Source: Clostridia bacterium (GTDB taxonomy: Bacteria; Bacillota; Clostridia; Oscillospirales; CAG-272). From it: 7,057 nucleotides of DNA. Under the pieces are notes generated by a model that saw nothing but the letters and a program-made list of their open reading frames with translations, had not been told where the DNA came from and made no database searches. The DNA is taken from assembly GCA_029010655.1 (NCBI GenBank), contig JAQXKW010000227.1, forward strand, positions 1 to 7,057. The letters are read 5' to 3'. Below are positions 1 to 6,018 of this stretch, in pieces (the first letter of the stretch is position 1; the number at the start of each line of letters is the position of its first letter). The translations under genes and the position numbers were made by a program.

Positions 1-29
1 CGGCTCTGCCGGTGGATGAGTTGTGTCCA

Positions 30-83
30 AATACCGATTATCGCTTTATAAACGGCGGGAGCAAGCCCCCGCCCTACGGTATT
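30..83. repeat. Nested inverted repeat (dispersed palindromic repeat candidate)
   Basis: Outer arms AATACCG (30-36) and CGGTATT (77-83) are exact reverse complements. Inside them lies a second hairpin, GGCGGG (54-59) with CCCGCC (68-73) and an 8-base loop. The GC-rich inner hairpin with an AT-rich left shoulder resembles intergenic palindromic units I associate with Clostridial genomes. That family assignment is from memory; the pairing itself is visible. No transposase or target-site duplication is seen. Confidence 0.5.
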
Positions 84-128
84 ATTAACGCTTATCCGCT
101 GACGGGGAGAACATCAAACCGCACGTAG

Positions 129-163
129 AGATTGCCGAGGGTACTTGTACCCCTGCAATGACA
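129..163. repeat. Imperfect palindrome of the TCATTGC...GCAATCT type
   Basis: Two nested pairings are visible: ATTGC (131-135) with GCAAT (155-159), and GGGTAC (139-144) with GTACCC (147-152) around a TT centre. Read on the minus strand the unit begins TGTCATTGC and ends GGCAATCT. This matches the general pattern of the short dispersed intergenic repeats that begin TCATTGCGAGG and end GCAATC in many bacterial genomes. The match is by pattern recognition only, and function is unknown. Confidence 0.45.
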
Positions 164-201
164 GGGGCGTGCCGCCCCCCTGTGCGGCGGCTTCGCCGCC
201 G
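150..201. repeat. Cluster of overlapping GC-rich hairpins
   Basis: Three hairpins are packed together. CCCCTG (150-155) pairs with CAGGGG (162-167). GGGGCG (164-169) pairs with CGCCCC (173-178) around a 3-base loop. CGGCGGC (185-191) pairs with GCCGCCG (195-201) around TTC. The first two share bases 164-167 and cannot form together. No T-run follows any of them, so they are not intrinsic terminators. They read as part of the same repeat mosaic. Confidence 0.45.
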
Positions 202-227
202 TCTATCCGCTGTTCGTCAGCCCAAAT

Positions 228-262
228 CCGCTAGCTGCCAGCCGCTAGCCGCTAACCGCTAA
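228..262. repeat. Short tandem repeat of CCGCTA(G/A)
   Basis: Three consecutive 7-base units occur at 242-248 (CCGCTAG), 249-255 (CCGCTAA) and 256-262 (CCGCTAA). A further CCGCTAG lies at 228-234, and CCGCTG relatives occur near 96 and 207. The last unit overlaps the left edge of the putP terminator stem by two bases. The units are short and few; slippage is a plausible origin. Confidence 0.5.
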
Positions 263-293
263 AAAGGCTGCCGCAAAATGCGGCAGCCTTTTT
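261..293 (-). terminator. Intrinsic terminator of putP (bidirectional shape)
   Basis: A perfect 15-bp stem pairs 261-275 with 279-293 around an AAA loop. The core is GGCTGCCGCA/TGCGGCAGCC, with A5 on one flank and T5 on the other, so the hairpin carries a T-tract on either strand. It begins 20 bases past the putP stop codon on the minus strand, which makes it the putP terminator. It could equally stop plus-strand transcription arriving from the left. Confidence 0.92.
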
Positions 294-312
294 AATCCTT
301 ATTCCAAACAAT

Positions 313-1809
313 TCAGTCCTTATAGGTAACTGCGTCGTCAAAGAGCTTTTCAACATCGGCTGAGGGCGCTTTCGTGCAGTATGACACGATAACAGCCGCA
401 GCCATTCCGGCAATAAAGCCGGGGATAATCTCGTATATACCGAGAGAGGAAAGGAACACGAGCCACAGTATATCCACAGCCGCACCCGCAAGGATTCCCG
501 CTACGGCGCCTGCAAAATTAAACCGTTTCCAGAAAAGGCTGAGAATAATAACAGGTCCGAAGGCGGCGCCGAACAGTCCCCATGCGTTTGACACAAGGCT
601 CATAATAGTTCCCGTTCCGGGAAGAGCGGCAATAAGAAGTGCCACAACGGATATAACAAGAACCACTATACGTCCTGCCCAGAGCATCTGCTTATCGGTT
701 GCCTTATTTTTGCGGATAATGGGCTTATATACATCGCTTGCGAATGCGGAGGACGCCGCAAGAAGCTGGCTGTCTGCGGTGCTCATGGACGCCGCAAGAA
801 CTGCGGACAGGAGAATTCCCGAAATAATGCTTAAAAACTTTCCGTTGAATATGTGTCTCACCATTGTGACAAACACAAGCTCTCCGCCCACAATATCCTC
901 GGAATATCCCATATATATTCTTCCGACGATTCCGATAACTGCCGCAAATACAAGAATAATTACGGTCCAGCTGATACCGATTTTCGCGGACTTTTTCAGC
1001 TCCTTCTGGGATTTCAGGGACATATAACGGATGATTATATGAGGCATACCGAAATATCCCAGTCCCCAGCCCATGCCGGAAACTATATCCTTCCAGTTAG
1101 CAAATGCGTTCCAATACCCGGGGGTCTGCTCCGCAACCTGCGCCGCCGTGCACATATTTGACGTATCAAGCATAAAGCTTGCGAAAATGGGGGCAAGAAG
1201 CATTGCGCCCAGAATTATAAGTCCCTGGAAAAAGTCCGTCCAGCAAACGGCGGAATAGCCGCCGAGAAACGTATATGTAATGATTATTCCGGCGGCAACG
1301 CACATGGTGATAACCGCCGCAGTTGTGCCGGCTTCTATGCCGAACACCGTGTTGAAAAGGTTTCCGCACGCCTTAATACTGGACGCCGCATATACCGTAT
1401 ACGCCACAAGGAACACCACGGCGCAAATCACACGGAGTGCGGGTGATGCGGAACGGAATCTGTTGGTAAGGTACTGGGGGATAGTTATTGAGTCGTCCGC
1501 CACAATGGAAAAGCGGCGAAGTCTGGGGGCGATTGCAAGCCAGCTTATGGCATAGCCTACCGCAAGACCCACGGACACCCATACCTGACCCAAGCCGAGA
1601 GCGTATATGGACGTGGGAAGACCCATAAGCACCCATGCGCTCATATCGGACGCGCCTGCGGACAGAGCCGTTACCCATGCGCCCATCTTTCTGTCACCCA
1701 GGAAGTAGGTTTTCTCGCCGCCGTTTTTATCACGGAAGAAGAAATAGAAGCCTATTCCCAGCATGAACGCCAAATACAAAACAAATACTACTGTTTCCTG
1801 AACATTCAT
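313..1809 (-). CDS. putP: Sodium/proline symporter (SSS family)
   Basis: This 498-residue integral membrane protein should import proline with Na+ across the cytoplasmic membrane, for nutrition or osmoprotection. It belongs to the solute:sodium symporter family and has the length of E. coli PutP. Family residues are in register: R40 in LGDRKMG, then SAGASDMSAW with D55 and S57, the positions known in E. coli PutP for Na+ and substrate binding. GGYSAVCWTDFFQG lies near 183-196, GYFGMPHIIIRYMS at 251-264, and the TM9 stretch SAVLAASMSTADSQ near 335-348. About 12-13 hydrophobic segments are visible. The start is the ATG at 1809, preceded by AAGGAGA (1821-1827) 11 bases away. The gene is flanked by its own promoter and terminator, so it is monocistronic. 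No putA neighbour is present, so its link to proline catabolism is unproven, and a closely related substrate is possible. Confidence 0.93.
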   Translation of the reverse strand: MNVQETVVFVLYLAFMLGIGFYFFFRDKNGGEKTYFLGDRKMGAWVTALSAGASDMSAWVLMGLPTSIYALGLGQVWVSVGLAVGYAISWLAIAPRLRRFSIVADDSITIPQYLTNRFRSASPALRVICAVVFLVAYTVYAASSIKACGNLFNTVFGIEAGTTAAVITMCVAAGIIITYTFLGGYSAVCWTDFFQGLIILGAMLLAPIFASFMLDTSNMCTAAQVAEQTPGYWNAFANWKDIVSGMGWGLGYFGMPHIIIRYMSLKSQKELKKSAKIGISWTVIILVFAAVIGIVGRIYMGYSEDIVGGELVFVTMVRHIFNGKFLSIISGILLSAVLAASMSTADSQLLAASSAFASDVYKPIIRKNKATDKQMLWAGRIVVLVISVVALLIAALPGTGTIMSLVSNAWGLFGAAFGPVIILSLFWKRFNFAGAVAGILAGAAVDILWLVFLSSLGIYEIIPGFIAGMAAAVIVSYCTKAPSADVEKLFDDAVTYKD

Positions 1810-1844
1810 ATTACTTATTATCTCCTTAAATCATTGATGCAGGG

Positions 1845-1873
1845 ATTATAACATATGAAAAACAAGAATGCAA
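1845..1873 (-). promoter_or_regulatory. putP promoter (sigma-A type)
   Basis: On the minus strand TTGCAT (1868-1873) and a perfect TATAAT (1845-1850) are separated by exactly 17 bases. The spacer ends in TATGT, giving an extended -10 (TGn). Transcription should start near 1838, leaving a leader of about 29 bases that contains the AAGGAGA ribosome binding site. Confidence 0.85.
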
Positions 1874-1907
1874 TACAGAATGAATTCTATACTCAAAATA
1901 TATAAAA

Positions 1908-1945
1908 TACCCGAATTTTCAGCAATATCAGCGAAAATTCGGGTA
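1908..1945 (-). terminator. Intrinsic terminator of the tetR-family gene
   Basis: CCCGAATTTTC (1910-1920) pairs perfectly with GAAAATTCGGG (1933-1943), extended by two A/T pairs to 1908 and 1945, with a 12-base loop. On the minus strand the hairpin is followed by a T-rich tract (TATTTTATATATTTT). It lies 43 bases past the regulator's stop codon and ends 35 bases before the putP -35 box, so it insulates putP from tetR transcription. Confidence 0.8.
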
Positions 1946-1988
1946 GAATATTATTAATACCAATATAAATACTTTTTTAAGACTGTTA

Positions 1989-2570
1989 TTATTTTTCAAA
2001 CAAATCGTTCAAAAACATGGGCATAACCTCTGCGGCGTAGTCTCTGAGAGAATAGTTCCCGCCCGAAAGGCACCAGTCATATATAAGCCCTCTTTCGCAC
2101 ATGGCGTAATATCTGACTATATCGCCCACGGTCATGGCGTCCGTAATTTCGCCTTTTTCCTGACCTGCGGAAATAATTGCCCGCAGGAGCTTGTAATAAA
2201 CTCTGTTGTGGTCGAGAAGCTGTTTCGGTCCCTTTGTAATAAGCTGTGTGGAATACAGTCTTGTCAAAAGGTCCGGGTCTATTGAGTTTTCTATCATGGA
2301 GAAAAGCTCCCTGTTCAAAAACAGCAGAACATGAAAGCTGTCGCCTGACATTTCCTCTCTTTCCTTCAGCTCAAGGTACTTTTCGTCGAAAAGGTCCGCA
2401 AGAGAGCCGAGAAGTGCGTCCTTTCCCTCAAAATAATGGTAGAAGGAGCCCTTGGAGGTGCCCGATTCGTCTATAATTTCCTCGATTGTGGTGTCCTCGT
2501 AGCCCTGCTCATAAAAAAGCTTCCATGCGGCGGAAACAATTCTCGCCTTTGTATTTCTTTTATTTTTCAT
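1989..2570 (-). CDS. TetR/AcrR-family transcriptional regulator
   Basis: This 193-residue cytosolic DNA-binding protein is likely a ligand-responsive dimeric repressor. The N-terminal domain (residues 9-55) has the family pattern: ARIVSAAWKLFYEQGYEDTT, then a helix-turn-helix at about 27-47 with TIEEIIDESGTSKGSFYHYF. The rest is a helical ligand/dimer domain without a recognisable subtype, so the inducer is unknown. I chose the ATG at 2570 because the TetR domain begins directly after it. The frame stays open back to 2786, but that stretch runs through both promoters. No Shine-Dalgarno sequence precedes 2570, which is odd. The gene is divergent from the lactamase-fold gene. A palindrome inside its promoter suggests autoregulation. 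The targets could be the divergent gene, putP, or a distant efflux or metabolic gene. Confidence 0.9.
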   Translation of the reverse strand: MKNKRNTKARIVSAAWKLFYEQGYEDTTIEEIIDESGTSKGSFYHYFEGKDALLGSLADLFDEKYLELKEREEMSGDSFHVLLFLNRELFSMIENSIDPDLLTRLYSTQLITKGPKQLLDHNRVYYKLLRAIISAGQEKGEITDAMTVGDIVRYYAMCERGLIYDWCLSGGNYSLRDYAAEVMPMFLNDLFEK

Positions 2571-2655
2571 TTTCAGCAGTACCCACGGCGCAGGTGCGCT
2601 TTTATCAGCATGTGCGTTTTGTGCGCTGCCGTGTCTCCCCTTATTCTTTACAGAT

Positions 2656-2684
2656 ATTTTAACATAAAGGGACACCTTTGTCCA
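2656..2684 (-). promoter_or_regulatory. Promoter of the tetR-family gene
   Basis: On the minus strand TGGACA (2679-2684) and TAAAAT (2656-2661) are 17 bases apart, and the spacer ends in TATGT (extended -10). The predicted start is near 2649, giving a leader of about 79 bases before the ATG at 2570. The probable operator at 2670-2683 overlaps the -35 box and spacer. Confidence 0.7.
2670..2683. promoter_or_regulatory. Probable TetR operator palindrome
   Basis: GGACA (2670-2674) and TGTCC (2679-2683) form a perfect inverted repeat around a CCTT centre. It lies over the -35 box and spacer of the regulator's own promoter, where a bound dimer would block RNA polymerase. It ends 31 bases upstream of the -35 of the divergent hydrolase promoter, so an effect there is possible but less direct. 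Placement and symmetry are visible; binding is inferred. Confidence 0.55.
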
Positions 2685-2714
2685 TAAATTTGCAAAAAAA
2701 CACGGTTTTCTCCG

Positions 2715-2743
2715 TTGAATTCGGGCAATACTTATGGTATAAT
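2715..2743 (+). promoter_or_regulatory. Promoter of the lactamase-fold gene
   Basis: TTGAAT (2715-2720) and a perfect TATAAT (2738-2743) are 17 bases apart, with TATGG before the -10 box (extended -10). The predicted start is near 2750, giving a leader of about 29 bases containing GGAGGA (2761-2766), 12 bases before the ATG at 2779. Confidence 0.85.
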
Positions 2744-2778
2744 TTTCATATGACAAACCCGGAGGAAGCATAAACCGT

Positions 2779-3657
2779 ATGAGCAAGAGAGAAAGCAGGT
2801 ATCATAACAATCGCAGAACAACCGTTATCACCGTAATTGCGGTTATTTTTGTACTTGCGCTTTTTGTCCGTCAGGAGCTTTCAAATAAAAGCATCCAGGC
2901 TGAAATTCCCGGGGGCGTATGCGAATTTCACTTTGTGGACGTGGGGCAGGGCGACTGTTCCCTGTTTGTAACGGAGGATTCTGCGGTGCTTATTGATGCG
3001 GGTCCCAAATCCGCCGGAGAACAAACCGCCGACTACGTATCACAGCACACAGATACAATCGAGTATTTTATTCTCACCCACCCGGACGAGGACCATATCG
3101 GCGGCGCCGTTTCCGTCATTAACAGCGTTAAGGTGGATAATATTATTATGTCCGACGCCGTAAAGGACACATATGTTTTCAACAGTCTTTTGGACGCAAT
3201 CGAAAACAGCGAAATAAACATAATTAAGGCTGTTCCGGGAAGCGAGTACCGGGCGGGAGAAATGAAGATGGCCGTGCTCGCCCCCATAGGAGAGTTTGAC
3301 GACTACAACAATTACAGCGTGGTAACACGGATAGAATACGGCGCCACCTCGGCGATCGTCACGGGAGACGCGGAAAAAGGCTCCGAGAAGCTTATGACGG
3401 AGAAATACGGGAGCGCTCTTCGCTCCGACGTGCTGAAGCTCGCCCACCACGGCTCCTCAACCTCCACGGGAGAAGAATTTTTTCGGGCGGTTTCTCCCCG
3501 ATATGCGGTTATCTCCTGCGGAAAGGATAACAGCTACGGACACCCCCACGGGGAGACCCTTGAGCTTCTGAACAAATACGGCGTAAAGTATTCTCGGACG
3601 GACCTTGAGGGCAGTATCGTTTTCGTTTCGGACGGCGAAAATGTTACCCGCCGGTAA
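2779..3657 (+). CDS. Membrane-anchored ComEC-like metallo-beta-lactamase-fold hydrolase
   Basis: This 292-residue protein has a basic N-terminus (KRESRYHNNRR), one hydrophobic segment at about 15-31, then a metallo-beta-lactamase fold. By the positive-inside rule the enzyme domain should lie outside the membrane. Fold motifs appear in order: HFVDVGQGD (51-59), LIDAG (71-75), THPDEDHIGG (100-109; H101, D103, D105, H106), TGDAE with D197, LAHHGS (221-226) and GHPH (254-257). The second histidine of the usual HxHxDH motif is Asp, as is typical of the ComEC/Rec2 C-terminal domain. That domain is thought to degrade one DNA strand during uptake, so a phosphodiesterase or nuclease activity is a reasonable guess. 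The ComEC channel itself is absent and no other competence gene is nearby. The substrate cannot be named. It has its own promoter and is divergent from the TetR-family gene. Confidence 0.85.
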   Translation: MSKRESRYHNNRRTTVITVIAVIFVLALFVRQELSNKSIQAEIPGGVCEFHFVDVGQGDCSLFVTEDSAVLIDAGPKSAGEQTADYVSQHTDTIEYFILTHPDEDHIGGAVSVINSVKVDNIIMSDAVKDTYVFNSLLDAIENSEINIIKAVPGSEYRAGEMKMAVLAPIGEFDDYNNYSVVTRIEYGATSAIVTGDAEKGSEKLMTEKYGSALRSDVLKLAHHGSSTSTGEEFFRAVSPRYAVISCGKDNSYGHPHGETLELLNKYGVKYSRTDLEGSIVFVSDGENVTRR

Positions 3658-3697
3658 AAGCCGTTTTCCCGAATTTTGATAATTTCAACAAAAAATC

Positions 3698-3726
3698 TTT
3701 ACAAAAGTATTCCTGTATGGTATTAT
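3698..3726 (+). promoter_or_regulatory. Promoter of the APC permease gene
   Basis: TTTACA (3698-3703) and TATTAT (3721-3726) are 17 bases apart, with TATGG before the -10 box (extended -10). The start should fall near 3733. AAAAGGAG (3745-3752) lies 5 bases before the ATG at 3758. The promoter shows that the permease is not simply dependent on the upstream hydrolase gene, after which I see no clear terminator. Confidence 0.8.
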
Positions 3727-3757
3727 AGTTTACAATACACCCCCAAAAGGAGTTATT

Positions 3758-5179
3758 ATGGAAAATAAACTTACAAAAAAATACGGTCTGTTTACAGCCA
3801 TTTGCATGGTTGTGGGAATCGTAGTAGGTTCCGGAGTTTTCTTTAAGGCGCAGAACATTCTCAATACCACCAACGGCGACATGCCCCTTGGCATTATCGC
3901 ATGGCTTCTGGGCGGTGTTGCAATGCTTATCTGCATTCTTACCTTTGCCACCATGTCCGGACACTATGAAAAATGCAACGGTATTGTTGACTATGCGGAG
4001 GAAACGGTGGGCAAGGGCTTTGCCTACTACATAGCATGGTTCAGCACCTTTATTTATTACCCCGGAATGACCAGCGCTCTCGCATGGCTTTCCGCCCGTT
4101 ACACGGTCGCCCTTTTCGGCGGCGACATAACAGGCGGTCTTTGCATGACCCTGAGTTGCTTCTATCTTTGCCTCTCCTATACCATAAACGTCCTGTCCCC
4201 AAAGCTGGCGGGCAAATTCCAGGTCAGCACCACGGTTATTAAGTTTATCCCGTTGCTTGTTATGGCTGTGGGAGGCACGATTTTCGGACTTATCAACGGG
4301 CAGACCGCTGACGCCTTCAGCACCTTCGGCGCCGCCGCAAGCACAGAGGGCGGCACAATGAACGCTCTGTTCGCTTCCGTCGTTGCAACCGCCTTTGCAT
4401 ATGAGGGCTGGATTATAGCAACGTCCATAAACTCGGAAATTAAAAATTCCAAGAAAAATCTGCCTATCGCACTTACCGTGGGCGGCATTATAATTATACT
4501 GATTTACGTTGTCTACTACATAGGCATTGCAGGAGCCGTTGACGTTGCAACGCTCAGAGAGCAGGGCGCAAATGCGGCGTTTGAAAACATGTTCGGCGCC
4601 GTGGGCGGAAAAATCATCAGCGCCCTTATTGTTGTCTCCTGCCTGGGAACGCTTAACGGACTTATGGTTGCGTCAACCCGAGGAATGTACTCCATTGCAG
4701 TGCGCAATCAGGGTCCCGACCCGGAAACTATCTCTCAGGTGGACAAAAGAACAAATATGCCCGGAAATGCGGCTGTAATAGGTCTTATAGTAACTGCCGC
4801 ATGGCTGTTCTACTTCTACGGAGCAAATCTCCACACGGAAAATATTTTCGGCCTGTTCGGCTTTGACTCCTCGGAGCTTCCCATTATCACCATTTACGGC
4901 TTTTATATTCCCATATTCATTATGTTCATAAAGAAAAAAGGTCTTTCCGCGGAGGAGGACGGAAAAAGGCATATCGTTAAAAATATCGTTATGCCCTCCC
5001 TTGCGGTTGTCGCCTCTGCATTTATGGTGTTTGCCGCACTGTACTCACACGGCATCACGCCCTATCTGACCGCAAAGGAAAACGGAAATTTCTCCTGCCC
5101 CGTTTTGTTCTATCTTATTATTTTTGCGGTAATCCTTATTGTCGGATCGTTTTTCTATAAAAAAGAAAGAAATCAGTAA
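3758..5179 (+). CDS. APC-superfamily amino acid permease (SteT/LAT-like)
   Basis: This 473-residue membrane protein should transport amino acids as a symporter or exchanger. About 12 hydrophobic segments are visible. The first contains the family's unwound helix motif, VVGIVVGSGVFF (18-29). The sixth contains FAYEGWIIATSINSEIKNSKKNLP (213-236), matching the FAY-GW-(7)-E-KN-K-LP pattern of the bacterial LAT/SteT branch of APC transporters. The closest characterised type is the B. subtilis serine/threonine exchanger SteT (438 residues), but the substrate cannot be read from the sequence. The start is fixed by AAAAGGAG 5 bases upstream. The gene has its own promoter and a strong hairpin after the stop codon; the PHP gene lies 69 bases downstream. 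No biosynthetic or catabolic partner gene is adjacent. Confidence 0.9.
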   Translation: MENKLTKKYGLFTAICMVVGIVVGSGVFFKAQNILNTTNGDMPLGIIAWLLGGVAMLICILTFATMSGHYEKCNGIVDYAEETVGKGFAYYIAWFSTFIYYPGMTSALAWLSARYTVALFGGDITGGLCMTLSCFYLCLSYTINVLSPKLAGKFQVSTTVIKFIPLLVMAVGGTIFGLINGQTADAFSTFGAAASTEGGTMNALFASVVATAFAYEGWIIATSINSEIKNSKKNLPIALTVGGIIIILIYVVYYIGIAGAVDVATLREQGANAAFENMFGAVGGKIISALIVVSCLGTLNGLMVASTRGMYSIAVRNQGPDPETISQVDKRTNMPGNAAVIGLIVTAAWLFYFYGANLHTENIFGLFGFDSSELPIITIYGFYIPIFIMFIKKKGLSAEEDGKRHIVKNIVMPSLAVVASAFMVFAALYSHGITPYLTAKENGNFSCPVLFYLIIFAVILIVGSFFYKKERNQ

Positions 5180-5187
5180 AATTACAT

Positions 5188-5237
5188 AAAGAGAGTCGCA
5201 GACAGCGTGCCGAACTGACGGGTCTGCGGCTTTCTTT
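5188..5237 (+). terminator. Terminator-like hairpin between permease and PHP genes
   Basis: AAAGAGAGTCGCAGAC (5188-5203) pairs with GTCTGCGGCTTTCTTT (5222-5237). The stem is 16 bp with two G-U pairs and an 18-base loop. The 3' arm ends in a T-rich TTTCTTTC, so it resembles an intrinsic terminator for the permease whose tract is embedded in the stem. It ends one base before the GGAG ribosome binding site of the PHP gene (5239-5242). In a read-through transcript it would therefore sit directly against that site. Confidence 0.75.
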
Positions 5238-5248
5238 CGGAGACAGCC

Positions 5249-5989
5249 ATGAACGAATACAAGTACAAAACAGAGCTTCACTGCCACACAAAATACGTCA
5301 GCAAATTCTGCGCTACTGTTGACGCCGAGAACATTACCGAAGAATATCTTAGATTCGGATATTCCACGGTGGTTATTACAGACCACCTTAACGCGCGCAC
5401 CTTTACCCACCCTGACGCGGAAAAGCTATCCATGAGAGATAAAATGGAATACTACCTGGAGGGTTACAGAAAGGTAAAGGAATACGCAGGGGACAGGCTG
5501 AATGTCCTTTTGGGCGCAGAGGTGTGCTTTCCCCAGAACGGGTCGGATTACCTGATTTTCGGGCCGGACGAAGCTTTCTTTCTTGATAACCCGGATATGT
5601 ACCTCCACGACAGGTACTGGACCGGAAGCCTTGCCCACCACAACGACTGCCTTTTTATTCAGGCTCACCCTTTCCGATGCGGCTGTGCCGTAACCGAGGA
5701 CTGGGTAATAGACGGAATTGAAGTTTATAACGGACACCCCAACCAGAGAAACCATAACAAAATCGCCGAGGAATGGGCAAAAATATACCCTCGGTATATT
5801 CTCACCTCCGGCAGCGACCGCCACGACGCCCCCTGCCACCCCGACGCAGGCATCCTTACAAAGGAGCCGATTACCTCAAATAAACAGCTTGTGGAAATAC
5901 TGAAAAGCGGGGATTATAAGCTTATCAGAGACGAAGAAACCCGCAAAAAGGGCAAGGCAGACCTTGAAGCATGGCTGAAAACTTTGTGA
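5249..5989 (+). CDS. PHP-domain metal-dependent phosphoesterase
   Basis: This 246-residue cytosolic protein consists essentially of one PHP domain. The metal-binding motifs appear in the family order: ELHCHT (9-14; H11, H13), ITDH (43-46; D45, H46), GAE (89-91; E91), FIQAHPF (136-142; H140), and SGSDRHD (187-193; D190, H192). All expected ligands are present, so it should be active. PHP enzymes hydrolyse phosphoesters; relatives include histidinol phosphatase and the YciV/TrpH RNase/nucleotidase group. This one has no insertion or fused domain that would fix a substrate, and no his or trp gene is nearby. The start is supported by GGAG (5239-5242) six bases upstream. I see no promoter of its own in the 69-base spacer, so expression may depend on read-through from the permease gene or on a promoter inside that gene. 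Confidence 0.87.
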   Translation: MNEYKYKTELHCHTKYVSKFCATVDAENITEEYLRFGYSTVVITDHLNARTFTHPDAEKLSMRDKMEYYLEGYRKVKEYAGDRLNVLLGAEVCFPQNGSDYLIFGPDEAFFLDNPDMYLHDRYWTGSLAHHNDCLFIQAHPFRCGCAVTEDWVIDGIEVYNGHPNQRNHNKIAEEWAKIYPRYILTSGSDRHDAPCHPDAGILTKEPITSNKQLVEILKSGDYKLIRDEETRKKGKADLEAWLKTL

Positions 5990-6018
5990 CCTGCGAGTTA
6001 GAAAAAACGAGCATTTGA

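Larger units (their letters stand above)
1..260. other. Non-coding, repeat-rich intergenic segment downstream of putP
   Basis: I see no convincing gene here. The longest open stretch that touches the window edge is plus frame 3, positions 3-128. It has no family motif and runs straight through palindromic repeats, so it is probably chance, although the tail of an upstream gene cannot be fully excluded. The segment is a patchwork of short inverted repeats (30-83, 129-163, 150-201) followed by short tandem repeats (228-262), each listed separately. Stacked small palindromes of this kind are typical of dispersed intergenic repeats in Clostridia. No tRNA or riboswitch fold is apparent. Confidence 0.6.

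Noticed and set aside
3..128. Open frame from the window edge as the tail of an upstream gene
   Set aside because: It is about 41 codons with no family motif and runs through palindromic repeats. It stays possible only because the left side is unseen.
374..1027. Long plus-strand frame (217 codons) opposite putP
   Set aside because: It is the antisense shadow of putP, with no ribosome binding site or recognisable domain.
1852..2754. TTTTCATATG shared by the putP and lactamase-fold promoter regions
   Set aside because: It sits in the spacer of one promoter and after the -10 box of the other, so a common regulator site is unlikely; a chance palindrome in AT-rich DNA.
2750..2773. Seven-codon frame (ATG at 2750) before the lactamase-fold gene
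   Set aside because: It would start at the predicted transcription start with no ribosome binding site, and its codons include the GGAGGA site used by the real gene.
2571..2786. N-terminal extension of the TetR-family protein up to an ATG at 2786
   Set aside because: The extra 72 residues have no TetR character and run through both divergent promoters and the operator. The TetR domain starts right after the ATG at 2570.
1910..3677. Shared CCCGAATT/AATTCGGG octamers at 1910, 1936, 2718 and 3668, all intergenic
   Set aside because: Two copies are the arms of one terminator, and 8-10 base matches are expected by chance among AT-rich spacers in 7 kb. No common spacing to promoters is seen.
313..5179. 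A joint amino acid uptake system made of putP, TetR and the APC permease
   Set aside because: The genes lie on opposite strands with separate promoters and terminators, and the TetR-like palindrome is not repeated at the putP or permease promoters.
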